A stretch of 64,000 nucleotides of DNA from DASTPP01 sp035762175. GTDB lineage: Bacteria; Myxococcota_A; Polyangia; Polyangiales; Polyangiaceae. Positions within the stretch are counted from its first letter, which is position 1. Each line of letters opens with the position of its first letter. Below the pieces are notes generated by a model, which did no database searches, had not been told where the DNA came from, and saw nothing but the letters and a program-made list of their open reading frames with translations. Below are positions 17,752 to 25,431 of this stretch, piece by piece. The stretch covers positions 3,328 to 67,327 of the forward strand of contig DASTPP010000134.1 in assembly GCA_035762175.1 (NCBI GenBank). Reading direction: 5' to 3'. A program made the position numbers and the translations under genes.

Positions 17752-17883
17752 ATGGACGCCGCCTCGCTCGCCCCATTGCCCGACGAGCTCGCCGCCTGGT
17801 GGGTGCGTTGGCGCGGCTACCTCGCCGACCGGGCGCTGCAAGAGGCGGCGTCGAAGGCGAAGGGCGAGGGGCCGCCGGGCTTA
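17752..17883 (+). pseudogene. Orphan 3' end of the tamB-linked lipoprotein gene
   Basis: An ATG at 17752 followed by 42 codons gives ASLAPLPDELAAWW... and ends EGPPG then TTA (17881-17883). It is the same as the last 40 residues of the lipoprotein encoded at 15018-16040, without the rest of the gene. It carries TTA at exactly the same position as the intact copy. Read through TTA, the frame ends 11 codons later at TAG 17914-17916. It is most simply the original gene end displaced by insertion of the island, or an attachment-site copy. Confidence 0.65.
17761..17883 (+). repeat. Right copy of the 123-bp direct repeat
   Basis: Partner of 15918-16040: same length, no gaps, 14 mismatches. The DNA to its right diverges completely. 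Confidence 0.9.
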
Positions 17884-18463
17884 GCCGCAAAGCCAGCGCT
17901 GCGGCCGCCGGACTAGGCCCCTGGGGGGGCTGGCTTGGGGGGGTGGCCCCCCGAGCCGGCCCCTCGGGCTTGCCAAACGAGCCTGAAGCCCTGCCAGACC
18001 GAATTGGGGCCTGCCCTACGCCGGCCTCGGGCCTTGCCCGACGGCAATCGCAGCCTTTTTGTGCGGGGTTGTGGTTCTTTCGCCCGAACTTCTAGCCTGC
18101 CTGTCGCCCAAACTGCGCTGACGGCGCCTTCCCTCGGGCTTGCGCGGCGGCCGAAAAGGGCTGCCCGACGAAAGGCGTCGCTTTCTCGCCGAGCCGACAG
18201 ACCTTCGTACTCGTTTGGCAAGCCTCCCGATTGGATGGCAAGCCTTTCTCTCCCCGACAAGCAGACGACACCTGCCGCTTGGCAGGCTTCGTCGGCCAAC
18301 GACAAGGCCTCGAGCTTGGCGCAGGGGGCTTGGCCGACTGGCAAGGTGGGTCTCGGTCGCGGCCGAGCGGCCCTCGCTGGCAGACTGGCGGGCCTCGCTG
18401 GCGAGCTGGCGGGCCTCGCTGGCGAGCTGGCGGGCTCCGCGGTCAGGAAGCGGCGGGGGACGG
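17884..18463. other. Intergenic region without a supported gene
   Basis: Moderately GC-rich text with recurring scattered words such as GGCTTGCC, GGCAAGCC and CTTGGC, as in degenerated repeats. Three 21-bp tandem units (CCTCGCTGGCGAGCTGGCGG) run from 18372 to 18434. The open frames on both strands have no domain-like sequence or start signals. Confidence 0.6.
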
Positions 18464-18657
18464 CGCCCAGGTTGAAACCTGGGCTACGCGAAGCCTCTTT
18501 CGGACGGAGAGCAAAGCCTGGCGCCTCGGCCGGGCTCTGCGAGATCTGTCGATGCTCGGGTGACGCCTGAGATACCGACCGAGGGAGCCCGGCCTCTGTG
18601 CCGGGCTTGTCGCGCCGTTCGCGAGGCGCTGGCGTAGCCCAGGTTTCAACCTGGGCG
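18464..18657. repeat. Dispersed hairpin element, copy 2 (194 bp)
   Basis: It begins CGCCCAGGTTGAAACCTGGG, exactly as copy 1 at 6831, and ends AGCCCAGGTTTCAACCTGGG plus CG. The inner sequence is related but diverged. Its right terminal palindrome contributes the TGA stop codon (18646-18648) of the rlmN gene. Confidence 0.88.
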
Positions 18658-19740
18658 CCGCTCCCCCGCCGCCGCGCCCCGCGCCGCGAGCTGCCCGCAC
18701 GCGGCCGCGACGTCGCCGCCGCCGCTGTAGCGAATGTGCGCGAACACGCCGTGCCGGGCGAGCGCCTCGCGGAAATCTCTGGCCTGCCCCTCGCCCTGGC
18801 GGGCGAAGGGGTCGCCCTCGCCGATCGCGTTGTAGGGGATGAGACTGACCCGCGGCCGGACGCCGGCGGCGTCGGCGAAGGCGCGCACGAGCTCGCCGAG
18901 CGCGCGCGCGTCGTCGTCCGTGTCGTTGACGCCGGCGAGCGGGGCGTAGGCCCAGAGGGGCACGAGGCCGGTCGCGCGGGCGTGCTCGACGGCGGCCTCG
19001 AACACCTCGCGCGAGAGCGCGTGCGACTTCTCGATCGGCATCAGCGAGCGCCGCAGCTCGGGCCGGGCGCTGCCGATCGAGAGCGCGAGGCGAACGCGCG
19101 GGGCCTCGGCCGCGAGGCGCCGGATGCCGGCGGGCAGCCCCGCGGTGCACACGGTGATGTTGCGCGCGTCGACGGCGAGCGCACAAGGGTCGGAGAAGAC
19201 GGCGATGGCCTCGAGCACCCGGTCGACGTTGGCGAGCGGCTCGCCCATGCCCTGAAAGACGACGCCGTGCACGCGCTCGCCCGCCGCGCGATCGAGGCTG
19301 CGGCGCACCCAGCGCACCTGCTCGACGATCTCCCACGACGAGAGGTTTCGGCGCAGGCCGAGGCGCCCGGTGGCGCAGAAGGCGCAGGCGAGCGCGCAGC
19401 CGGCCTGCGAGCTGACGCAGACCGAGAAGCGCCCGGCCTTCTCGAGCGGGATGCGCACCGCCTCGAACGCCGCCCCGTCGGGCGCCCGGAAGAGGAACTT
19501 ACGGAAGGGGTCGACCGAGCTCTTCGCTTCGGACAAAAGCTCGAGCGAGGGCACCTCGCCCCGCTCGCGCACCGCCTCGAACGAGGCGCGCCGGACGCCG
19601 GCGAAGGGCCGGTCGAGGGGCTTGTCGCGGTGGACGGCGGAGACGAGCTTGCGGGCCTCGTCGAGCGTGAGCCCCGGCACCTCGTCGGCGAGGCGCCCCG
19701 GGGTCAGCGCTTGCAAGGCGAGCATGGCGGGGCGGCTCAT
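18646..19740 (-). CDS. rlmN: RlmN-family 23S rRNA (adenine-C2)-methyltransferase (radical SAM)
   Basis: 364 residues from ATG 19740; an in-frame start at 19875 adds only Arg/Pro-rich residues. The radical-SAM cluster ligands are Cys115, Cys119 and Cys122 (CALACAFC). They are preceded by Cys108 in VCVSSQAGC; the second catalytic cysteine (Cys348) is in DVAAACGQLA, both as in RlmN. GMGEPLANVDRVL and LSIGSARPELRRSLMPIEK also fit. It methylates A2503 of 23S rRNA, and RlmN of E. coli also acts on tRNA. The stop codon comes from the terminal palindrome of a repeat element, so the extreme C-terminus may have been rewritten by its arrival. Confidence 0.9.
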   Translation of the reverse strand: MSRPAMLALQALTPGRLADEVPGLTLDEARKLVSAVHRDKPLDRPFAGVRRASFEAVRERGEVPSLELLSEAKSSVDPFRKFLFRAPDGAAFEAVRIPLEKAGRFSVCVSSQAGCALACAFCATGRLGLRRNLSSWEIVEQVRWVRRSLDRAAGERVHGVVFQGMGEPLANVDRVLEAIAVFSDPCALAVDARNITVCTAGLPAGIRRLAAEAPRVRLALSIGSARPELRRSLMPIEKSHALSREVFEAAVEHARATGLVPLWAYAPLAGVNDTDDDARALGELVRAFADAAGVRPRVSLIPYNAIGEGDPFARQGEGQARDFREALARHGVFAHIRYSGGGDVAAACGQLAARGAAAGERRPG

Positions 19741-19916
19741 AGCACGGGGGGGCGCGGGCGCCGACGGGCGGCCCGAGGCGGGGGCGCCGCGCGGGCGGCC
19801 CCGGGGCTCGAGCTCGGGCGCGCATTGACGGCGCCGGCGGCCGGCCCATGCTTCGGGGGGCGCCCCGCCTCGCAACCCTCGACCGGCCCGCGCGGCCGGG
19901 CTAACGAAGCGCCACC

Positions 19917-20495
19917 ATGGGCCTTGAGCCGCTCTTCGGCATCATCACCTGGCTCGTCGTCACGGCCCTCGTGCACGTCTACCTGCGGTACTTCCGCACG
20001 GACGTGCCGCGCGCCCTCGACTTCGAGCGTTACTGCGAGGGCCGCCCCCTCGTGCTCGCGCTCTTCTCGCCCGACACCGGCGCCGACGCCGTGCTCGATC
20101 GGCTGCGCGCGCTGCTCGACCCCCGCGGGCGGGTCGACAACTTTCGCGGCGTGAACCCCTGGCCGCACTACCGCTACCGCGTCGAGCTGCGCCGCCTCGG
20201 CGAGCACGTCGTCGGCGTCTACCTCGCGGGCTGCAGCCCGCGCCGCGGCGACCCCCCGCCCCTGCCCGAGCTCTCGCAGGCGCTCGGCCGCCTGCTCGAG
20301 GCGCCCGACCTGCGCATCGACCAGTTCTGGGTGCACCCGCAGTTCTACCCGGGCGACGCGCCGTCCGACCCGCACGACGAGGCGGGCTGGCAGGGCCGGG
20401 TCGACGAAGAGCGGGGCCTGCACCTGAGCCTCTCGCCCGAGCGGCCGCTCTGGCTGCGCCCCGCGCTGCGCCGGGCGTCGGCCGAGGGGGGGTTA
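19917..20495 (+). CDS. Membrane-anchored protein of unknown function, apparently ending at TTA
   Basis: 192 residues up to TTA 20493-20495, four bases before the ATG of the CYTH gene. One N-terminal membrane helix (LFGIITWLVVTALVHVYLRY) is followed by a soluble domain (DFERYCEGRPLVLALFSPDTGADAV; YRYRVELRRLGEHVVGVYLAG). No family is recognised. There is no normal stop: past TTA the frame stays open to 20885, deep in the next gene and with its out-of-frame Arg/Pro-rich composition, so that part is not real protein. A run of seven G (20486-20492) just before TTA allows a one-base frameshift as an alternative, which would give TAG at 20494-20496. Confidence 0.7.
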
Positions 20496-20499
20496 GGCG

Positions 20500-21033
20500 A
20501 TGCCCAGCAACGTCGAGCTCAAGGCCCGGGCGCGCGACTTCGCCCGCCAGCATGCGCTCGCGCGCGCCCTGGCGGGCGGGGCGGCCGCCGAGCGCATCGA
20601 GCAGCTCGACGTCTTCTTTCGCTGCCCCCAGGGCAGGCTCAAGCTTCGCTACCTGGCCGCCGACCGGGGCGAGCTCATCTACTACGAGCGCGCCGACGAC
20701 GCGGGCCCCTCGCTCAGCCGCTACGTCATCGCCCCGACCGGCGCGCCGAGCGAGCTCGAGTGCGCCCTGACGATGGCCTACGGCGTCGCCGGCCGCGTGA
20801 AGAAGACGCGCCACCTCTACCTCGCCGGCCAGACCCGCATTCACCTCGACGAGGTCGAAGGCCTCGGCCAATTTCTCGAGCTTGAGGTCGTCCTGGGCGA
20901 GGGGCAAGGCGCCGGCGACGGCGAGGCCGTCGCCACGTCGATCGCGTCCGCGCTCGGCATCGCGCCCGAAGACCGCGTCGACGTCGCCTACGTCGATCTG
21001 CTGGCCGCCCGCGCCCCCGGCGCTCAGAAGTAG
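20500..21033 (+). CDS. CYTH-domain protein (class IV adenylate cyclase / triphosphate tunnel family)
   Basis: 177 residues. The N-terminal NVELKAR is the signature acidic-basic strand of CYTH proteins. It is followed by QLDVFFRCPQGRLKLRYL, YYERADDAGPSLSRY, the basic VKKTRHLYL strand and IHLDEVEGLGQFLELEVVL, all in the order of the triphosphate tunnel fold. Members are class IV adenylate cyclases, thiamine triphosphatases or inorganic triphosphatases; the LGQFLELEV pattern is typical of the CyaB-like subgroup. Adenylate cyclase or triphosphatase activity cannot be separated from sequence. The last 10 bp overlap the convergent gene at 21024. Confidence 0.87.
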   Translation: MPSNVELKARARDFARQHALARALAGGAAAERIEQLDVFFRCPQGRLKLRYLAADRGELIYYERADDAGPSLSRYVIAPTGAPSELECALTMAYGVAGRVKKTRHLYLAGQTRIHLDEVEGLGQFLELEVVLGEGQGAGDGEAVATSIASALGIAPEDRVDVAYVDLLAARAPGAQK

Positions 21034-21650
21034 GCGCGCAGGCCCGCGGTGATGAGAAAGCCGTTGGCGAAGATGGGGTGCGAAGGCAGGCGGTTGGCCG
21101 TCGCCCCCGTGCCGATGCCGCCGAACTCGGCGAAGTAGCTGACGGGCGCGTCGCCGCCGTGCGCGAGGTTCTTCAGGCGGACCTCGAAGCCGAAGCCCCC
21201 GACGCCGCCGAAGCGCAGCGCCTTCGACGAGAGGCCGCTCGGCAGCACGAGCAGCGTGGGGCCGCCGAAGCCGTAGAGCCTGAGCTGCGTGCCGGGCACG
21301 CGGGCGCCGCCCTCGAGCACGACCCGCGTGTGGCCGTAGAGCTTCCAGGTCTCGAAGCCCTCGTCGTCGATCGCGCGCGGGTACCAGGCGACCCCTCCGC
21401 CCGCCGTGACGCGGAGCATGCCCTCGAGAAAGGTCGGCGAGGCGGCGAGCGCGCCGAGGCCGAAGTCGTCCTGAAAGCGATGGACGGCGAAGCCGAGCCC
21501 GAAGCCTTCACCGCGCTTCGCCGCGTCGGGCACCGGCTCGACGGGGCCGGCCGGCGCGGCGGCGGGCCGGGCCGGGCCCTCGGACGGGCCCTGCGCGAGC
21601 GCCGAGGGGGCGAAGCAGGAGCAGGCGACGAACGCGGCGAACCATCGCAT
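21024..21650 (-). CDS. Secreted outer-membrane beta-barrel-like protein
   Basis: 208 residues. A Sec signal (FAAFVACSCFAPSALAQ) precedes a Pro/Ala linker and about 150 residues of alternating amphipathic strands (GFGLGFAVHRF, MLRVTAGGGVAWY, TQLRLYGFGGPTLLV, FGGVGGFGFEVRL) ending in ITAGLRAYF. The terminal Phe and strand pattern are typical of small outer membrane barrels. No known family is recognised, and neither substrate nor partner can be inferred. The stop TGA overlaps the end of the CYTH gene tail to tail. Confidence 0.75.
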   Translation of the reverse strand: MRWFAAFVACSCFAPSALAQGPSEGPARPAAAPAGPVEPVPDAAKRGEGFGLGFAVHRFQDDFGLGALAASPTFLEGMLRVTAGGGVAWYPRAIDDEGFETWKLYGHTRVVLEGGARVPGTQLRLYGFGGPTLLVLPSGLSSKALRFGGVGGFGFEVRLKNLAHGGDAPVSYFAEFGGIGTGATANRLPSHPIFANGFLITAGLRAYF

Positions 21651-21759
21651 GCGGCCGACCTTACTGCGTTTTCGGCCGGGCCCCCGCCCGCCCGCGCGAG
21701 GCGCTGCCGGACGAATGCCTCCGTCGCCCGGCGGCCGGCCCGCGTTCGTCCTGCAGCGC

Positions 21760-22197
21760 CTAGCCGATCACGCCCGCCACGCCGGCCACGCCCGCCCCCC
21801 CGCCTTCGCCGGCGCCGCTTGCGCCCGCCTCGCCGCCCTCGCCGCCCTCACCGCCTTCGCCGCCCGCGCCGCCCGCGCCGCCCTCGCCGCCCTCGCCCGC
21901 AGCGCCGGCCGCGCCGCCCGCGGCGCTCGCGCCGGCCGCGCCCGAGGCGCTGGCTTGTCCGCCGGCGCCGCCCCCGCCCGACCTAGGCGCACCTCCGGCG
22001 CCCACAGACCCCGAGCCCGCCTTGCCCTCGACCCCGGCCCCGGCCACGCCTTCCCCGCCGCGCAGGCGATCGAAGTCGCCGATGAGCTGACAGCCCAGCG
22101 CGCCGAGCGCGGCCGAGAGCGGCGCCCACCGCGAGGCCCGCGGCCCGCGGCGCTCTTGCGGGGCGCGAGCCCTGTCACGGCCACGACGACGCGTCAT
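21760..22197 (-). CDS. Gly/Ala-rich lipoprotein
   Basis: About 145 residues from ATG 22197 (a GTG lies 9 bp upstream). A basic N-terminus and hydrophobic run end in ALGCQLIGDFD, a lipobox context common among polyangial lipoproteins. The remaining 100 residues are almost only Gly, Ala, Glu and Ser in runs such as GEGGEGGEGG, with no folded domain. It lies 21 bp downstream of the PEGA gene on the same strand, so it is probably the last gene of the kinase operon. Function unknown. Confidence 0.6.
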   Translation of the reverse strand: MTRRRGRDRARAPQERRGPRASRWAPLSAALGALGCQLIGDFDRLRGGEGVAGAGVEGKAGSGSVGAGGAPRSGGGGAGGQASASGAAGASAAGGAAGAAGEGGEGGAGGAGGEGGEGGEGGEAGASGAGEGGGAGVAGVAGVIG

Positions 22198-22218
22198 TGC
22201 TTGCACCGGACGGCGCGC

Positions 22219-23274
22219 TCAAAAGCGCCCGACGAGCCCCAGCCCCCCGAGGCCGGCGCTGAGCCCGAGCCGGCCGCGCGCGGAGCGCCCCGCCGCGGGC
22301 GCCGTCGCGGGCGAGTCGAGGAAGAGCAAGTAGCCGCCCAGCGCGAGGCCCGCGAGCCCGGCGCCGACGGCGATGTTGGACGCCCACGCCTGTGTGTCGG
22401 CCCGGCTGCGCTCGTCGAGCGCCTCGGGCGGGCAGGAGTCATGCGTCGGGCACGCGTCTTCGGCGCGGCGGTTGGTCGCGAGCGCCCGGACGCCGAAGAA
22501 GGCGCCGACGCCGACGCCGAGCGCGCCGAGGCCGGCGGCGGCGTAGCCGAGCCTGCGCCGCGCGGGGGGCGATGCCTCGGGCGCCGCCTTCGCCCGCCCG
22601 CCCGCGCGCTCGGGGCCGAGCGCCGGCGCCGACAGGCCGCCCGAGCCTCCCCAGAGCGGGGGCACCCAGACGTGCACGTCGTCGCCGTCGGGCTTGACCG
22701 CTACCGTGGCCTGGAACGTGGCGTAGCCGGGCGCCTCGGCCGTGATGGTGTGCTCGCCCGGGTCGACCGGCAGGCGCGCGCCGAACTGCACCCCTTGCAT
22801 AGGCTGGGCGCCGCGCTGCACCTTCAGCCCCGGCGGCGGCGCCGCGACGCGCACGGTCAGGTACGAGAGCCGCGGCTCGAGCAGCGCGGCGCGCCGGCCC
22901 GCCTCCTGGGAGCGCGTCGCGTTCTTCTGGATCACCGCGAGGCGAGAGGCGGCCAGAAACTCGGCCCACGCCGTCGCGATCTTGCCCTGCCGCTCGTGGC
23001 AGTCGGCGAGGTTGATGAGCGTGCCCGACGAGGGGTCGAGCCGCTGGCTCTCGCCGAGCTGCTCACACGCCTCGTCGATCTGTCCGCGCAGCAGCAGCCG
23101 GCGCCCCTCTTGAAAGAGCGCCTCGGCCGCCGCCGGGTCGGCCGCGGCGGGCCGCGGCGCGAGCGCGAAGGAGAGCGCGAGCAGGGCCGGAGGCAGCGAG
23201 GCGAAGCGAGCGCGCCGGGCGGGCCCCGGCGGGGGCGCCCCGGCAGGGGGTGGGTGCTCGCTAGCGGCCCTCAT
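22219..23274 (-). CDS. TPR/PEGA-domain exported protein, partner of upstream kinase
   Basis: 351 residues from ATG 23274, which lies inside the end of the kinase gene (14-bp overlap, suggesting translational coupling). A signal peptide ends at ALAPRPAAA. A TPR-like pair follows (EALFQEGRRLLLRGQIDEACEQL; INLADCHERQGKIATAWAEF), then a PEGA-type domain (LPVDPGEHTITAEAPGYATF) and a C-terminal pair of membrane helices flanking a Cys-containing loop (CPTHDSCPPEA). The protein would sit at the inner membrane facing the periplasm. A paralogue with the same order lies at 25432-26490. Probably the sensory or structural partner of the kinase (inference from pairing). Confidence 0.82.
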   Translation of the reverse strand: MRAASEHPPPAGAPPPGPARRARFASLPPALLALSFALAPRPAAADPAAAEALFQEGRRLLLRGQIDEACEQLGESQRLDPSSGTLINLADCHERQGKIATAWAEFLAASRLAVIQKNATRSQEAGRRAALLEPRLSYLTVRVAAPPPGLKVQRGAQPMQGVQFGARLPVDPGEHTITAEAPGYATFQATVAVKPDGDDVHVWVPPLWGGSGGLSAPALGPERAGGRAKAAPEASPPARRRLGYAAAGLGALGVGVGAFFGVRALATNRRAEDACPTHDSCPPEALDERSRADTQAWASNIAVGAGLAGLALGGYLLFLDSPATAPAAGRSARGRLGLSAGLGGLGLVGRF

Positions 23275-24958
23275 ACGGGTCGAGTTGGCTCGAAGGTGGC
23301 TTGGGCGGGCCCTGGCGCGGCGCGGCACTTTCGGCCGTCTCGGCCCGGGCGTCCAGCGCGACCTTCGAGCGCCGCTCGCCCGCCGAGGCGGCGCCCGAAG
23401 TGACGCCCGAGGCGGCGGCCGAGGCCGAGGGCACGCCTCTCGCCGCGACCGACGACGAAGCAGGCGGCGGCCGCAGCGCCGACGACGGCGCCACGGCGGC
23501 GGCCTGCGGCGGGGCCTCGGCAGCCGTCGCCACGTGGGTCGCGGGCGCGGCCGGGAGCGTGCTCGCCTTCGGGAGGCTCGCCTTCGCGTCGAGGTTCGCC
23601 TTCGCGTCGAGGTTCGCTCTGACGTTCGCGGGCCGCGCCGTCGCCTCGCTCCGCGCGCCGCGCTCGGCGTCCGCGTGCAGCGGCGCCACGGCGCGCGACT
23701 CGACCGAAGGGGGCGGGGCGGCAGACGAGCGGGCCCCGAGCGCGAACGAAGCCGCCACGACGCCGAGGGCGCCCGTGGCGATGAGGCCCACGGCGAGCGA
23801 GCGGTGCCGCGCGTAGCCGGTCTGCATGAGGGGGCGCAGGCTCTGCACCACGCCGTTGTCGTTGCCGTCGACCGGCAAGAGCAGCCCCGGGACCCGGCCC
23901 GCGCCCCCGCCGGGCGCGTCGTCGGGCGCGTCGTCGGGCAGCCGCGGCCTGCCGCCGGGGGTCGGGCCGAGCTGCAGCGCGCTGTCGAGGCTGGCCGGGG
24001 GCGGCTCGGTGCCGCCGGCCCCCGAGGGCGGCAGCCACGACGTGGCGACCGAGCGCGAGGCCGGCGGGCCGAGCGCCTCGGCGAGCGCGTCGACCGCCTC
24101 GCCCGCCGTCGCGAAGCGCGCGCCAGGCGTCCGGTGCACGCACCGCAGGAACCACGCGTCGAAGGCCTGGGGCCAGACGACCTCGGCGCCGAGCACCAGC
24201 GCGCGCTCGGTCGGCGGCGAAAGCGGCAGGCGCAGCACCTCGTTGAAGAGCGGCGTCATGCCCGCCTCGGGCTCGTGCGCCGCGAGCCAGTAGTGGCGCC
24301 GCGTGAGCAGGAAGAACGCGATGAGCCCGAGCGCCCAGACGTCGACCTGCGGCGTCATGCGCCCGCCCTCGATCTGCTCGCTCGCCATGAAGAGGGGCGT
24401 GCCGCGCAGCTCTTGGCTGAGCTTCTGGCTCTGCGAGAGCACCTTCGCGACGCCGAAGTCGAGCACCTTGACGATCGCGCCGCCGCCCGGGCGCCGGGCG
24501 AGGAAGAGGTTCTCGGGCTTCAGATCGCGGTGCACGATCGGCGCCGGCACGCCCTTGCGTTCGACGTGGCTGTGCGCCCGGTCGAGCGCCTCGGCCACCT
24601 GCCGCATCGCCCAGAGCAGCTCGTTCGGCGCGAGCGGCCCCCGGGCGCTCACGAGCGTCTCGAGCGTCTGGCCCCGCAAGAGCTCCATCACGAGGTAGGG
24701 CACGCCGAGCGTCACCTCGAGCCCCGCGTCGAGGGTGCGCACGATGTGCTCGCTGCCCAGCCGCGTCGCGATGCGCGCCTCGAGCTGGAAATTCTCGAGC
24801 GTCTCGCGCGACTCGAGCACGTGCGCCAAGAGCACCTTGAGCGCCACGCGCTCTTCGGTCGCCACGTGCTCCGCCTCGTAGACGATGCCCGTGCCGCCGC
24901 GACCGATGCGCTCGACAATTCGATAACGCCCGGCAAAGATCTGCCCCCGACGAAGCAT
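23261..24958 (-). CDS. Hanks-type Ser/Thr protein kinase, membrane anchored
   Basis: 565 residues from ATG 24958, chosen because the paralogue starts with the same MLxRGQxFAGRYRI text. The kinase domain covers about residues 10-300: glycine loop GRGGTG (19-24), Lys41, Glu60, HRDLKPEN (143-150), DFG (167-169). The activation segment reads MASEQ (191-195), where most bacterial kinases have SPEQ or APEQ. A single membrane helix (about 387-408) precedes a 150-residue Ala/Ser-rich tail with repeats of AKANLDAKAS type. Upstream of and overlapping the PEGA gene. Active by motif; target unknown. Confidence 0.92.
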   Translation of the reverse strand: MLRRGQIFAGRYRIVERIGRGGTGIVYEAEHVATEERVALKVLLAHVLESRETLENFQLEARIATRLGSEHIVRTLDAGLEVTLGVPYLVMELLRGQTLETLVSARGPLAPNELLWAMRQVAEALDRAHSHVERKGVPAPIVHRDLKPENLFLARRPGGGAIVKVLDFGVAKVLSQSQKLSQELRGTPLFMASEQIEGGRMTPQVDVWALGLIAFFLLTRRHYWLAAHEPEAGMTPLFNEVLRLPLSPPTERALVLGAEVVWPQAFDAWFLRCVHRTPGARFATAGEAVDALAEALGPPASRSVATSWLPPSGAGGTEPPPASLDSALQLGPTPGGRPRLPDDAPDDAPGGGAGRVPGLLLPVDGNDNGVVQSLRPLMQTGYARHRSLAVGLIATGALGVVAASFALGARSSAAPPPSVESRAVAPLHADAERGARSEATARPANVRANLDAKANLDAKASLPKASTLPAAPATHVATAAEAPPQAAAVAPSSALRPPPASSSVAARGVPSASAAASGVTSGAASAGERRSKVALDARAETAESAAPRQGPPKPPSSQLDPYEGR

Positions 24959-25210
24959 CGAGGCAGAGCTTATCGAACTTGCCCAGCGCTGTCCTAGTCC
25001 GAAGTAGCCTACCGACCGCAATGCGCCCACCCTGACCCGGGTCGCCCCCCGCCCCGCGCCCCCCCGCTCGCGCCGGCGCCCCGACCTCGACGCCCCCGAC
25101 CCCTTCCGGAAGCCGCCGCGGCGGCCCGAATTCGCGCGCGGCCGCTGCCGGGGGTGGGTAAAGCCCCCCGACCCCCTCGCCCGCCATGACGCCCGGCGTC
25201 GGGCCCGCGC

Positions 25211-25429
25211 TCAGGGCGGGGCCAGCTTAGACGCGACGATGGGGCTCGGCGGGTGGGGGGCCTCGCTCAAGGTACCATCGTCGAGTTGACCACGAAAATT
25301 ATCGCCCCAACAGAACGCGCCCGGGCTGACGGTGAGCGCGCAAGAGAACGAGCCGCCGGCGTGCACGGCGCTGGCGGCGATGTCCCCGCGCGGGCCCGCG
25401 TTGCCCCCGCCGCCCCCGCCCGCCAGCAT
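25211..25429 (-). pseudogene. Remnant of an RCC1-repeat protein
   Basis: 72 residues from an ATG at 25429. After a Gly run it contains HAGGSFSCALTVSPGAFCWG DNFRGQLDDGT in a row. That is one complete RCC1 blade of the form GxxHxCAL...G...CWGxNxxGQLG(D/G)GT, a repeat that normally occurs five to seven times in a propeller. Nothing else of a propeller is present on either side. It lies 3 bp after the stop of the PEGA gene in an otherwise empty interval between the two kinase-PEGA pairs. Best read as the decayed end of a third gene lost during the duplication, or as a small protein. Confidence 0.55.
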
Positions 25430-25431
25430 TT

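Noticed and set aside
17935..18570. Open frames of 140-210 codons on both strands in the 18-kb region
   Set aside because: No domain, no start context, cut by repeat elements, and composition unlike genes of the window.
20486..20492. Explaining the gene at 19917 by a simple frameshift in the G run only
   Set aside because: Possible for this one site, but the same TTAG/TTAA ending occurs at three other genes without any homopolymer, so a common cause is preferred. Kept as an alternative in the finding.
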